A stretch of 64,000 nucleotides of DNA from Kalmusia sp. IMI 367209 (GCA_027946365.1 JAPEUQ010000009.1:1959349-2023348), one strand, 5' to 3'. Numbered from the stretch's first letter, positions 23,761 through 38,349 are shown. Translations and numbers: made by a program. The notes: generated by a model from the letters alone, not told the origin.

Positions 23761-26700
23761 TATCCTCCTTATCTTCTCTTAAATTATATAATATTATTCT
23801 TAAATTACTTATTATTATCCCTTCTCTTTCTTTAATATTTACTTTTATAGTATTTATTACTCCCTTATACTAGTATATAAGTTTATTTACTATAGTATTT
23901 ATTTCTTTTACCTTAGTATACTTAGTATTATCTATCTAGCTAGGTCTCTTACTATTATTTTATTATACTAGTGTATAAGTTTATTTATTATAGTATTCTT
24001 TATCTTTACTTTAATATATATAATATTATCTATTTAATTATGTCTTTTACCCTTTTTTATTACTATAGTGGTGTATTATCTTATTTTATTATAATATTCC
24101 TTTCTTTTTTAGTTATTTATAATATTATCTAAGTGATTATATATCTACCTTATATATTTTCTATTTTATAGATATATTATAATCCGTTATATTATTATTA
24201 TAGATAATAATTAAGTTATTATAGTACTATACTTAAGGTATTAGGGTATCCCTCTACTCTATTAACTTTCTCCTTCTTCTTCTTACTATACTCTTTTTAT
24301 ATTTCTCTAGTTCCTTATCTCTTTTAATCTATCTCTTTAATTACTTTATTTTATATTAGTTCCGTCTCTATATTATAAAGTTCCCTTTTTTATTCTATTT
24401 CTTAGCTTTTTTACTAGTCTTTTTACTTTCTTTAGTTTTACTTTACTTTATATTTAGGTTTCTAGTATTATGGTTTCTTCCCTGCCCTTTAGGTAATTTA
24501 AATAGGCTTACTAATAATATTACTTTAGTAGATTTTAGAGGTTATAGTAATAATAATGAGGATAATAATTTAAATTAGTTTAGATATTATATCTATCCAC
24601 TCTACTCTTATAAGCTTAATACTAATAACTCTCTAGATAAACTCTTTAATTATATTTTTATAAAAGGTAAGCCTCTGTCTAGTTCTAAATTATCTATAAA
24701 GTAGTATAAGATCTTTATAACTATAAAGTCTATTTTAGATATTATATCTATAAAGTAAATCTTCTAGTAAATCTATAGAGTTATACCTAAGATTATTTAA
24801 CACCCTAGTCTAAAGGATAGAGCCTATTTCTAATTTAATTATTTTATTTTTATTTTACTTTATTTTTACTTCTTTTTAATATTTTATATTATTTATTTTA
24901 TCTACTAACTATTTAACGAAGCGGTGTTATATTATATAGAAGTTAATTTTATAAGGGATAACTCTAAAGAGGAACTTATTAATATTATATCTAATAACCT
25001 TTATACTAAGTATATTAGTTATTTAAAGCGTGCTGGGACGTTTAAGTAAATATTTCTATTTCTAGGCTATAGTATTATACTAATGATTTTAGTTATAAGC
25101 TATTATAAGATAAGTTCTATAAGGTTTATTATACCTCTAAGACTATTTATTATTATAATTTAGAGGTATATATTAATTTTCTAGAATTACGTCGCGTTCT
25201 TCGATAGTGGTTAGAGTACGTATATTTATTTTAATATAATAATAATATTTATATTATTAAATATAATACTATTAATATTAATTCTTTATAGTCTATTAAA
25301 AATACTTTATTTATTTTTATATTTAAGTTTTATAAGTATTTATATTAATATAATACTTACCTTAATATAATTTTATATAATCTCCTTCCTAGCTAAACTC
25401 TAGATTTTTTATAAATTTATATATTCTATTTTAGCCACTCATGCCTTTTATTAATAATTTATCTAGTAGCGTTTTAATTATACTATCTCTTACTATTATA
25501 TTAGTTTAAAATTATAATAATTAGAATTATAATATAACTTACTTTATCTAGGGTATTATAGGTTAAATATATAATATCTCTTAATAGCTATATTATACTA
25601 ATAAGGATATAAACCGGCGTATAAATAAGATTATATATATCTAATTATAAATTATAATTATTTTATCTAGTCTAGTAGATCACCTTAGAGTAATATTAAT
25701 AAATCTATAAATTAAAGATATACTAGAGGTGCCGTATCCTTATCTTATTCTTAATCTACCTCATCCTTATATTACTTTAATATATTCTTAAAATTATTAT
25801 TATAATGATTATACTTTACTACTATATTCTTCTAGTTATTATTATAACTATTATATTCTTTAAGCTAGTATCTCTATGGCTTTACTTTAATTTCTTTAAT
25901 AATTAAGTAGGTATCTTTATTATTATCTTTAGAGTAGATACCTCTTTGGTTCATAGTTATATAAATACTAAGTTAATTTCTTATTATATTTTAATATTTC
26001 TATTATAATATTATAATATATTACTTTAATTTCCTCTTTAGGCTATTATTATTTTAGGCATCCCCTTATAGGGTTTTAAACTAGTCTAGCGCTTCCGTAT
26101 TTACTATATTATTAAGGGACCTATATTGGCGTAGTCTATTCTAATTATTTTATTAGAGTTTATTAGTCTCCTCCTTATATATTTTATATTCTAAGTATCT
26201 CTTCTATCTTCTATTTATATAGGTCTGGATCTTCCTCCTCTAGTCCTAGAGTTAGGCCTAGTTATAGGTTATATTATATCTAGCTTAAAAGTAGGTTAAT
26301 TACGGCCTACTTTAGAAGATCTATATATATAATTTTATAGAGGTTTCTAGAAAGGTCTAGTATTACTATAAGTAATAAGAATATATTTACTATTATATAT
26401 TTTATCTAAAGCTAGTCTAACTTTTTTTTAAACTAATTTATTTTAATATTATATATAGAGAACTAGACCTTATTATCTTTTTAGAATTATTCTACTAGTC
26501 TATAAAAGGAGTTTATCTACTCTATAGTTTATTATTAGGTAAATATAATTATAGCTTAGACTAATACTATTCTCTACTTTAGGTAGTTAAGAAACTAGAC
26601 CACTTATTCTATAGATATATAGTAGGATTTATCTTTTATAGGGATATATTTAAGTAGGTCTATATAATATCCGTTTAGTAGTAGTATTAAAGATATCCTA

Positions 26701-28399
26701 GTAATACTAGAATTCTAGTTATTAAGTATAAGTTAATAGGCTAGAAGGTATTCCATCTAGTTATCTTATTTAAAGTTTACTATTATTTATAAAACTATTT
26801 ATATCTTTTAATTTAAATATTCTATACCGCTATTAGTCTAGGGTAGTAAGTAATAGATAATAGCTATTTAGTATTTACTTTTTTATAGAGTATAGTCTAG
26901 AATTTTTCTAACTAGTCTAATCCTCTATTAGTAATAATTAAATTAGGAAATCTATAAAATTACTACTATATATTTTAGAAATATTCTATATAATCTTTAG
27001 TCTTTATTAATTTTATTATCTCTAGTTATATAAATTTGGACAGCCGGTCCGTTATTACAGTAGGTAATATAGGGTTATAGTAGAGGTATATAGTAGGTCT
27101 ACTATAAAGTCTATAGAAATCTAGGACTAATATTAGTCTATAATTAGAAGTGACTATAGTAGTCCCTATTACTTTCTATAGTTAATATATACTCTAAAGT
27201 AGTAATAGTTCTATATATATTTTACTACGTTCTATAATATATTATCCTAGTAATAGTTCTATTATAGTAGCTTAAATATTATATTCTTTTCTAGATGGCT
27301 GGCTATTATTAATTCATGTGTCCTCTAGATTAGGGTGGTGGTTAGAGGTTCCTATTTAGGATCTAGAGTATTCCTCTCTAGAGTATATTTCTATATATAC
27401 TAATTATATAATTACTAATCTAATATTATATTTTTATAGTTAGGGGAAGGTATAGTCTCCTATAAGTATTATTTTATATTAAATATAGTATCTATCGTTC
27501 GTTATTATAGCCCTATTTTATAGTTATTAAAGGTGGGTATTAGTAAAGAATTAGGTTTTATATAACCTAGCTTATTTCTAAGTTTTTACTATATAAACGC
27601 GGATAGTTTATAGATATATAAATAGTTTTTTAATTTATTCTCTATACCTTTTATTCTATTCTCGTTAGCTTAGGGTATCTAGTTATTTTACTTATAAGCT
27701 AGGGTGGTATTAGAGTGGTATTAGAAAGTAAATAGTATTTTTAATTATTAATATTATCTTTTACTTAATTTATGGATACGTGTAAAGTATTCTAGGTTCT
27801 TATAGTCTATAAAAATTATAAATAGATTCTATATATTAATAAATTCTAGTTTCTACGCTATTATATATTATATTATAGTAAGTAGTTCTTTATTATAAAT
27901 TATATAGTTCTATTATATTTATATAAGGCTAGTTGAGTGGTAGATAACTAGGTACTAAATCCCTTCTTCTAATTATAATAGATAATTCTCTATTATCCTT
28001 CTAGAGTAGTCTATCTCTAGTCTTATATCTCTTAGGGTCTTAGAGTACTAGGACTAGCCCTATAATAAATACTATCTTAAGAGTATAGAAAGCTTTATCC
28101 TCCCTTTCTATTTAATAGAATAGGGTATCTTTTTTATAAAATAATAGAGTGGTTCTACTAATTTAGTAAAGTTCTATAGAAAGTTATAGTAGAAGTTCGT
28201 AAATCTAATAAAGTATTAGACTTCTCATATTATTATAGGATATTCCTATAGTTATATAACTTAAATCTTTTAGAGTCTAGATGGATAGAGTCTCCCACTA
28301 TTATAATATAGTTAAGGTACTTAACTTCCTTTATAATAAACTTATACTTTATTAGGTTTAGATTAAGGCCTACTTTATAGAGCTGTTAAAGAACTTTTA

Positions 28400-28700
28400 A
28401 ATATATTCTTAGTATTTTAGTAATAACCCCTTTATATAAATTAGAATATTATCTAGATATATTATATATATAGTGCCTAGGATTTTTTAAGGATTCTATT
28501 AATGTATCGTTGAAACGTAACAGGAGCTCCCATGAGCCTAAATAAAATAACTAGTTATTTAAATAGGCTAAACTAAGTCTAGAATACTATTCTATACTCC
28601 TTTTCCTTAATTATATAGAGTTTATAAAATATTATTTAAATATCTACTTTAGTAAATTACCTCACTTTAGAGAGTATTCATAGTATCTCTTTAATAAATA
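28400..28700 (-). pseudogene. Gypsy reverse transcriptase remnant
   Basis: The minus strand of about 28650-28500 reads, with stops, along the conserved RT path: a K-(V)DI-x-AFxKIRI-like block, then RLSLAYLNN-LFYLGSWELLLRFNDT, equivalent to FGLFEYLVMPFGLTNAPATFQ. Near 28460-28440 a YLDNILIY block corresponds to the catalytic YLDDIL, with one Asp codon altered to Asn by a G-to-A-type change. The polymerase is inactive. Confidence 0.75.
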
Positions 28701-30853
28701 GAGTAGATAGTAGTCTAGTTCTAAGATTATATTAAATTTATAATAGTTAATATATAGTTATTATTTTTTTAGGCTTAGATGTGAGTAGAACTAGTATTTC
28801 TATAAAGAAGAAAAAGGTCTTTATTTAGCCCTTATCTATTAGCTCTATAAGTTATTTCCATAGCTTTATTAGTTATTCTCTTAATATGCCGTAGAGGGGA
28901 CCCTATAATAAAGATAGTATAGACTTATCTATCTCTACTTTAAGGTAGATATAATGATTAGATTATCCTTAATATAGGGATAGATTAGAGACCTTCTCTT
29001 TATTAAATAGATCTTAGAATATTATTAGCTCTAGTAATAGATATTATCCGTCCTTAATAAGTTTAGGGCTTAGTAGGGGTCTCCTACGTTTAGCATCTAA
29101 AGATAGGAGGATAGTTAAAATCTTAATAATATTTTAGATTAATATTAGGATAAGTTTATTCTAGTATAGTTTCTCCTTTAGGTTTAGATTAGGCTTATAG
29201 TCTACGTCCTCGAGGATATCTTAATGTAGAGATCTTCTTATTAAGATATTAATATCTAAGATTATAAGTTCCTCTATTACTCTAATCTAGATCTCTCTCT
29301 TATAGATATTTATTACTAACTAAGACTAATCTAGCTATAGAAAGCCTAATATTAAGTCTCTATATAATTCTAGTATTATATATATATATAGTATTTAGCA
29401 TTATCCTATAATATTATAGGGGATTATAACTATCTTTATAATTTTAGCTTTAGATAGTACCCTAGCTATTTACTTTAGTATTTGGGGAATTACTATATAC
29501 TCTATAGTAAATATCTCTATTATTTCTAGACTAATTATTATGAAGTATTTATATTCTATATTAACTAAGATATTTATATAATGGATGTCCCTAAGAATAT
29601 AATAATATAGGTAGGGGGCTATCTATTTTTATTATAATTCTTACTACCTAGACTATTAAAGTATATCTTAATTATATCTCTACTAAGTAATTATTTATAG
29701 ATCCTTATACCGGTATCGGTCTAGGGGCTAGTCTTTTTTAATAGGGCTTTTCTTCTTAGTAAAGGTAATTAGCTATAATATTACTATATTAGGTATACAT
29801 AGAATTGGTGGCCCTCTCATCTATAATATATATATATACCTACTTCCCATTACTATTAGAATAGTACCTCTAGTACTTAATTATCTTATAACTTAGTTAT
29901 ATTATTTATATAGCGTATACGTATTATTTTTACTAATATAATAATGGTTATTATAGTATCCCTATTATAATTCCTTATTAAGTTATATATAAAATTATAG
30001 TATACTTATTAGGTCTAAATCTCTTCTCTAGTAACTCTATTTCTATATTAGTAGTAATTTAGGAGTATTCTATAATAAGTTTAGCATATATATTTCTTAG
30101 GATATTACGGTTTAGTATAATCTACTTAATATTAAAATATATAATATATTTAAGCTTTTATATCTTTTTTAGATCTAACTAAAAGGCTTTACCTACCTTA
30201 ATTATTATACGCTTAAGGTGGATATAGAATTCTAAGAATAATTTATAATTCTCTTATATAATATTATCTAAACGCGTCTTAGCCTTTTATTAAATATACT
30301 TATTAGTGTATATAAAGATTAGATATTTAAAAAATTTAACTAGATTAAACTCATCCTTACCTCTATTATTTTTATAAAATATTAATATTATCGTCTATAG
30401 GCCTTCGTTAAGGCATTTCTATATAAGCGCCTACTAATCTTTATAGTTCTTAATATAAGCTATATTAGCCCTAAGTTTATATTTTATTATAATCTTTAGG
30501 CGCTAAATTACGCTTTTATACCCTTAAATTTATTTAAAATTAATAGGCTTTTCGGTAGACCGGCGCCGTAGTAATAAAGATATAATCTTAAGAAGATATT
30601 ATAAAAAGTAAAATAATTATTAGTTTAAAATTATTAGACGTTAGCGTCAGTGATAGTATAGGGACATAGAGTATAGAGGTTATAGAGAGTATACGTCTTT
30701 AGGACTAAAGAATATCTAGTACTAGTTTATATAGTTCTTTATTCTAGACTTATAGTATATTAATCTAGGCGCGATCTTCTTTTTATTAGATATAATTTTT
30801 TCTCTTATAATATTAAGGACTTAGAGCTAAATAAGTAGCTTACTAAGTTAATA

Positions 30854-32924
30854 CAGTGGGGTGACACGAAAAAGAGTAATACTTTTTTAACCTTTTTAAA
30901 AAGCTATAACTCGTTTATTTTATAAGCTATAAAATTAAAAAGTATATTATATTAAAGAGAAAATTATAGAAAATCTTTTTTATATTAAAGGTAGAAGCTT
31001 AGTTAGCATAGTAATATATCTTTTTAACTTAAACTAAATACTTTTAATACCTCTTTTTAGAGCTCTATAACTTTTTTTTGAATGTTTAAAAAAGCTAAAA
31101 TTTTACTAACCATAATAGGCTTAGCGCTTAATTTCTATATAGATTTTCGGACCATCTTCTCTCTCTAAATTTTCTTTTTTTTAATTTTAAAATTTAGGTA
31201 CCTGCTTATATAAGCCCTGCTTATGTAAGATTTTAGCTTAAATTTCTATATAAGAAGATCTTCTCAGATTGAAATTCCTTTTCCCTAAATCCTTAAAATG
31301 GCTCAAGAATTTTCAGATTTTGAGTCTAGGGTTGCTTTTCTAGAAGCTAAAACTCCTATTTCTACTATTTCTACTACTTTAAAAAAAGTCCTAAGAGTAT
31401 TTATAATACTATACAACGTATTAAAAAAAAGAATTAAATTCTCCTATTAAAAGAGTTAGTAATGGAAGGATTACAAAGACGACTCCTAGAGAGAAAAGAG
31501 CTATTAATAGAGACTTAACTAGAAGTCCTAAGAAGATTAATAAAAGACTATTAATAGAAAATAGTCTTAAGATTTCTAAGAGAACTTTACAAAGGATTAT
31601 TAAAGAAGAAGGATATAATATAAACGTTAGTAAGAAAAAACCATTTTAAATAAAAAAAGGGCCTTAAAAAGACTAGAATACGTTAAGGACATGTTAAAAG
31701 TTAAAAGATTAAACCTTAATAAGGTTATATTTTCAGATGAGTCAGCTATACAAAGAGGACATGGAGCTAGAAATAAATATTCTAGAAAAAGGGATATAAT
31801 AAGGCTGGAAAGGATTTAGTTAATCCTTTTAATAGAATAAGTTTTTTAAATTTTTTAAATTTCTATAATATTAAGAAAAAGCTCTACTTTTTTCTAGTAT
31901 TTTAGTTTTTAAAAATCTATAATACTAATTTATTTATAGGTCGAGATATTTCTATTCAAGTTTGGGAGCCATTTGGATAGGAGGAAGGTCTAAATTAGTG
32001 ATTACTAAAAGTCCTAATATTCCTTCTAACTTTGAGAATAAGGCCTATATGAGAAAAGTCTTAATTCCTATAGTTAAACCTCAAATTAAAAGAGGTAAGT
32101 TACTTATTAAAATTTTTCTATTTTTTAAAAAATTATATATATATATTTAATTATTTTATATTTTTATTTTATAATATTATTATATATACTAATATCTATA
32201 TAGGATGGAGTTTTCAACAAGATAACTCTAGAATTCATAAAGCTAGACCTATTTTAGCTTAGTTTAAAAGGAATAAAATTAAGCTTTTTCCTCACCCACC
32301 CTATAGTCCTGATTTAGCTCCTATTGAAAATATATGGAGCTTACTTAAAAATGGTTTAAATAAAAGACCTAGGGCCTCTCTAGAGAAGGAAATAGTCCTA
32401 AAGCTATAGAAGCATTTATAGAGGCTATAAAAGAAGAATGGGATTTAATTCCTCAAAAAAGTATAGATAATTGTATATTATCTATACCTAAGCGATGGGA
32501 GGCTTGTAAAGAAGCTGAGGGATGGTATATAAAATATTAATAATATATTTATTATTATTTAATTTTAAAAAAACTAAAAATTTTAATTTTCTTTTTAAAT
32601 AATAATTTAGTGAAATAACCTATAATAAAATTTAATATATAAATAGAGCTCTAGGTACTCTATAGTATATATCAAAATAAAAATTTTTAATACATTAATA
32701 AAAAGTTATAGATCCTTAAAGTTTTACTTTTTTATTCTCTATAAATACTATACTAGTACTTTTCTCCCTTACTTACTAAGTAATATTTAGACCCCTATAA
32801 GTAATCTTTTATACTTTCTCTATAAATAGAACTAAATTTTATATTTATAGCTTATATAATGAGTGAGTTATAGTCTTTTAAAAAAGATTAAAAAAGTATT
32901 ACTCTTTTTCGTGTCACCCCACTG
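30854..32924 (+). mobile_element. Tc1/mariner element nested in the Gypsy element
   Basis: 2,071 bases bounded by terminal inverted repeats that start CAGTGGGGTGACACG on both sides and are flanked by TA (30852-30853 and 32925-32926). The first ~48 bases of the two ends differ at only one or two positions, and similarity extends to about 90 bp (through ctataactcgtttat...ataagctataaa). It contains one transposase gene in + orientation. The sequence keeps many CA and TG dinucleotides, unlike its host element, so it inserted later and suffered less RIP. Confidence 0.92.
31298..32540 (+). pseudogene. Tc1/mariner DDE transposase, disrupted
   Basis: An ATG at 31298 opens MAQEFSDFESRVAFLEAK; frames then break by small indels and stops. 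All three catalytic blocks are recognisable: VIFSDESAIQRGHGARNKYS near 31726, QQDNSRIHKARPIL near 32215, and PYSPDLAPIENIWSLLK near 32300. A canonical intron (32095-32203, GTAAGT...ATAG) lies between KPQIKRG and WSFQQDN, and splicing keeps the frame. The C-terminus ends WYIKY-stop at 32540. The 62-codon frame at 31962-32150 is its middle exon running into the intron. Confidence 0.88.
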
Positions 32925-33011
32925 TATTTTATTTAAGATATTCTAGATTCTCTTTTACTTTAATCCTTAACCCTTTTTAAAGTTCCTTTTTCTAAAAGGA
33001 CTAGAATTTAA

Positions 33012-33175
33012 TATTATAGACTAGCCCTAGAAGTATTATATTATAGATACTAATTAAAAGATATAAATTCTAGCCAAGGTAGAAAAAGGGGAAAAAGGAG
33101 AGGTTCTCCACTTAAGTAGATGTTCTCTCCTTACTAATCCTTACTAAGGCTAGGGCGTAGCCCTAGCCCATTATA
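33012..33175 (-). repeat. 5' LTR of the Gypsy element
   Basis: 164 bases, the partner of the LTR at 23600-23760. It keeps more C/G at several positions (for example gctagggcgtagccctagccc), so it is slightly less mutated than the left copy. It is followed by the ATACC target duplication. Confidence 0.88.
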
Positions 33176-33479
33176 ATACCTACGCTTTAATAATATAAAG
33201 TAACTAATATTAAAAAACTATAATAGATATAATGAATATAAAGATATATAGAAAAGAATAATATTTTTTTCTTATAAAAATTCTAGAATTTAAGTAAGCT
33301 ATAGCTCTTATACCTATTAATTATAAATAATTAATATATATTTATAATACTTAACTTTATATACTTATTAAAGTACTCTAACTAGATAGAGTAAACTAGT
33401 TATTTATCTAACTATTAATATAGTGGATTTTATTTCTTACTATCTAAATAATAAGTAGTTATATAAATAACTAGAGACT

Positions 33480-34000
33480 TTTAAGAAGAAAAACCCTAGA
33501 TAGAGATAGAAGAAAAATCTTTAACTTAAGGTCTATTTTTCTACTAAGCTTAGCCTATTTTAGTTTATTTAAAGATTTTTATATAAAGGGTACTTTTATT
33601 TTCTTAAGAAAATAAGGTTCTTTTTATATATTATTTCCTTTAAAGGATATTAATAAAGATAGAAAGATTAATTTCTTTAAAGAATATTAACTTTAGAGGT
33701 TAATTAAGTTATTTTTCTATTAAAGAAAGGATACGTAAGCTTTCTATTAGAGGGATAAATAGGGTAAGTTCTTAAAGCTATAGTTAGACTGGTAAATAAA
33801 TATAGATTAGGTTAAGATTAAATTAGATTATATAAGACTCTAACCTAATCTATACCTAAACCTATTAATTTAGTACTAGTAATAGGTATAGATTAAGGTT
33901 AGGTTACTAAAATTAGGGTTAGGTTAGGGTTAGGATATATGATTATGTCTAGGGTCTAAGTAATTATAATTAATTAATATATTTCTATTTATAATTTAGT
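33480..34000 (+). repeat. Left arm of a long inverted repeat with TTAGG-like array
   Basis: The arm includes ctatagttagactggtaaat at about 33770 and then a run of TAGGTTA/TTAGGG-like words to about 33955. Its reverse complement recurs at 40800-41210. Differences between arms are mainly C/T and G/A. The outer parts (ctatttttctactaag type words) align only loosely. Confidence 0.5.
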
Positions 34001-37000
34001 CGTTTTTTTAATTATGATTATTATTAAGATGGATACTAGGGTAGCTAGGTAATATTAACTATTACGTATTTATTATAGTTAATTATAATAGTATAACTAG
34101 ATTTATTACTACTAGAGCTTTATGACCTATAACTACTACTCCCTAATAGGTTTTCTCCTCAATTTAATAGAATATATAGGATATAGTATCTTTAGTAGTA
34201 ATACTTTACTAAATAAAAAATCTTTAATCTAAATTATAATCCTCTTTATATAGATTATATTTATTTGGTAGTCTAGGAAAATAAGTATTTACTTAATAGT
34301 TAATATACTAATTAGAGATATATATCTTTAAGATATCTAACTATAAACGCCTTAGTAGCTTCTTAAAAAGAGTACTTAGTATAGAAGCCTAGATGTATAA
34401 GTCTAACTTATAGGTATAGACTAGCTCATGAATAAGACATAAGAATAGAAACTTATAAATAAATAACTCTATAGTTTTTTAATATTATCTAATCTCTCTA
34501 AGCACTACTACTATATTCTATTAGCTTAAGAATATAATTAGAAGCTATAATAACTTACTATTTAACTTAAAGTACCACTTTTCTTTATATTACTAGTAAT
34601 CTTCTTACGCGTAATCTTATTAATTAGATTTTCTTAGGACTTTTCCGCTAGTTACTAGCTTATAGTAAGGCTTTTTTAATAGTAATTTATTTAAATTTAG
34701 CTATTATAGATAGAGTTTATAGAGTAGCGATAAAAGTTAGAGTAGTTAAAAATAAAAGTAGAAAATAAAAGTAGAAAGTAAAAGTTTAGTTATTAAGATA
34801 ATAGTTATATAGCAGTAAATATAAAAGTAAGAAAATAAAAATAAAAGAGAAAGTAAAGATAAGAAGAAAATATAAAAGTTAAATAAGCTAATTTATAAAC
34901 TCTATTAGTATATATTATAATAACTTTATAATAAATTTCCATAATAATTTATATAGGGAAAGAGCTTAAGATACGCTTTTAATTAATACTCTTATTATAG
35001 TAATGTGACTTTTTTTTAGTTACTATATATATATATATAATATATAATTATTATTATTTATTATTATTATACTATGCTAGTATTATATATAGGCTACTAA
35101 ATCTCACTTAACTATATCTATAGTTAGTCCCTATTAACTTTCTTCTATCTATCTTCTACTATTATACTTTTATAAAATTACTCTATAAGTTACTATATAT
35201 CTTTATTATAGTTTCTGCGTAATAAAGTCTCTATCTATTAAGTAAAAGTCTATTAAAGAGACTAATTATCTAGATCATCTTAAGGGTTTACTACCTAGTA
35301 TTAAGCGTGAGATACCAGCTAGATATGACTATAATAAGTAGGATAAGCTTATAGAGATATTTATTCTAGTTTATTATTATAGTATAAACTAATTTATATA
35401 GGATTTTATTTTTAAAGAGTAAAGAAATTGATTATATTCTTTTTTACTACGTAGATAGAGCGGTTCTTAAAAAGATTATTCTATAAATTTATTAGTACTA
35501 TTTAAGGGCGTACTTAGTAATAGTATTTATATTATTTAGTAAAGAGATTAAGCTACTCTATATAATAGAGAGACTAAGACTATTAAGAGTATTAATACTA
35601 CTAATCGTTCTACTAAAAGTATACTTAGAAGAAACTTAAAAAATAAGATATATATACTTCTCTATCTAAGAATATAAAGAAAAACTATTTTAAGATAAAG
35701 TAGAAGAAGTTTTTAGATTAATACTTTTAGAATTAGAAGAGTAGTAAGTTATAATAGTAATTTATTACATATTTATACTTATAAGGTATAGATAAATAAC
35801 TAGTAGCTTAGCTATAATGAGTCTACTAGAAATAGAGAAGCTTAATTATAAAATTTCTCTTAGGTAGCACTATAAATCTCTAGAGAAGCTAGTCTAGGCT
35901 AGTAAAGCTCTCCTAATAGATAACTTTAAGGCTATAAAGAGTTATGACTCTATAAATCTAGCAGTACCTCTTAAGAAAATTATATAAAATATCTATAAAG
36001 ATAGCTTAGTAAAGCTTAAAAGTAATATATTTAAAAGTAAAGAGGCTAAAGCTAATTAGTAATAATTTATAGATAGTCTTACTAAAAAAAGAGTTAGCTA
36101 TAGTAATAGATAAAGACTAGTAGTAAGTTTATTATATTCTTTTATTATACTTATATACTAATTACGCTAGACGTTATAAGCCTATATCTATCCTTAAGTA
36201 TATATCTAGGAAAGAAGATATTACGCTTAAAAGTAATTTACCATATATTCTTAGTAATAAGAGTAATAAGTATAAAAAAAAGTTAACTATAACTCTAAGA
36301 TTAATACTGCGTATAATAAAAGGGATAATAAATATAAAACCTCTACTAATAAAGATGAGGATAAGGATAATAATAATAGTAAGAAGGAGTTTAAGAACTT
36401 TATAGATTTTAAGGGTTTTCTAATAAAGATAATTAAGTGTTAGAGTCTACTATAGAATAAATACTTAAATATTAAAAATAGATTTTAATTAAGTTTTAGC
36501 ACTCTGCTTAACTATAATTAGCTAGTAATAGTTAATATAGTTAATAATTATAGATTATTTACCTAAAATATAAATATATTATTTATAATTTTAATACTTA
36601 CTTATTATAGAATATATTTAGGAATGTAAATAGACGTACTAGAATATCATAAGCCCTACACCCTATCTTATAGTTATAAATAAAAATATACGTATTAAAT
36701 CCTCTTAGACTATTAATATATTTTATAACTCCTTTAGTTTTATTATATCTTTTATTATATTACTATTTTTATTCATTCTACTTATAATATCTATTTTTCA
36801 ATCCCTATAGTTTCTACCTATCCTTAATTAATTTTAATTAAGCGCCCCTAAATTATTAGAGGGGAACTTAAAGTATCCTAATATTAATTAAATATTCATC
36901 TATAAATAATAAATATAATGAGGAATAAAGCGAAATTCGTTCTATATAAAATAAATAGTAGAGTAAACTATATAGGCTATAAATCCTTTAACTTATAATC

Positions 37001-38349
37001 TATAGTAGAATTTAACCTCTTATTTTGGCTAAATCTAGACCTAATTTAGAGAGATTATATAGTATATAGATAATTATCTATATATATTCTATCTTAATTA
37101 CGGATTTATACTTCAATATTTAATAGTTAAAATAATTAAAACTAAGTATCTTATAAATTACCTTAATACTTAATCTTATAAGAAGACTTTAACTTCTATA
37201 TATATTTAGTTATCTATATCTATAACCTGACCTCTATATTATTAAAATATTATAATATCAGTCCCATTATATTCTCCTATAATCTATGAGAATAAACTTA
37301 TATAGATAATAATAGATAATAACTAGTCTTATTATACTAGTTCCCTTAGAATAGTATTAATTATCTTTTTAAAATCTTCTAAATCCTTTTATATTTAATA
37401 TTAGCGTAGACTTTATTAATAGTCACTCTAATCTAGTAACTAAATCTAGTCTATATAGCTATTTAATCTTATAATAGTTTAAACTTTACTTACTTAAGCG
37501 CCTTTATAACCCGAAAACATATAAAACTACTATAAATTCTATATCTAAAAAAAAAAAGTTTACTTATTTTATATATAATAATCTAGATGTCTACTACCTT
37601 ATCACCGTTATTATTTAAGTAGCGTGTCTAGTCTAATCTTACTACACTAAGGAGGATCTTATATATCTAGATGATATTCTTATTAATAATAACTTATAGA
37701 TAAACTCCTAATTATTACTTTTATTACTAGAATGGCACCTTTAGTACTTACCCGGTGTATAATACCCTAAAGCTCCTATCTCTATAATAGTACTATATAC
37801 CTATTAGGGGTAACTATATCTACGTTCTTTAGGTTTACTATTATTATCTACCCTAGCTTATACACCTCGAGCGCCTACTCTATATTTAAGTATAGGGTTT
37901 TCTACTACCCTCCCTTATACTACCTTTTAATTATTTTATAGATTAGATAGATAATCCTATAGTCTTTATATAACGTGGCTATCTCTAACTGGACTCTATG
38001 TGCGTATTATATAGAATCTATAAGGGCTCTAATATACACATTATCGTTCATGGGAAAGATAGTAGGACTAATAGTGAATAATTAAATAATAAGGTTAATT
38101 TTAATATATATATTTTTTATAGATAAAGTAGAAGCTAGATAATATATAAATGGTAGTCGTTAATATAAGATTACGCGGCTCACGCGGTATACTTAACCTA
38201 GTAGAGAAAAAAAGGAGAACATTATAGAGAGATTACTATTTACGATAATTTATTAACGAAGGAAGAACTATAACTTAATATAATTATTATTATAATGGGC
38301 CTATCCTTAATAGATGATATATATACTATATTCTTTCTCTTTATTTAAG

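Larger units (their letters stand above)
23600..33175 (-). mobile_element. Full-length Ty3/Gypsy LTR retrotransposon, RIP-degraded
   Basis: Two direct LTRs (23600-23760 and 33012-33175) bound the element. Both start TATTATAG and end in a CCNATTATA-type terminus, the likely RIP-altered forms of TGTAATRG...CCCATTACA. Both outer flanks carry the same five bases ATACC (23595-23599 and 33176-33180), a classic target duplication, so the boundaries are well fixed. Reverse transcriptase blocks near 28.4-28.7 kb read on the minus strand, so the 5' LTR is the right one. All reading frames are destroyed. A Tc1/mariner element is inserted 88 bp inside the 5' LTR. Without it the element is about 7.5 kb, normal for Gypsy. 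Confidence 0.88.

Noticed and set aside
33900..33955. Interstitial telomere (TTAGGG-like run)
   Set aside because: The words are irregular (TTAGGTTAGGGTTAGG mixed with others) and mirrored at 40.9 kb, so an inverted repeat of an element is more likely.
37650..37700. YLDDILI-like string suggesting a second reverse transcriptase
   Set aside because: The flanking sequence does not read as RT fingers or palm on the + strand; a single five-residue match in TA-rich DNA is not enough.
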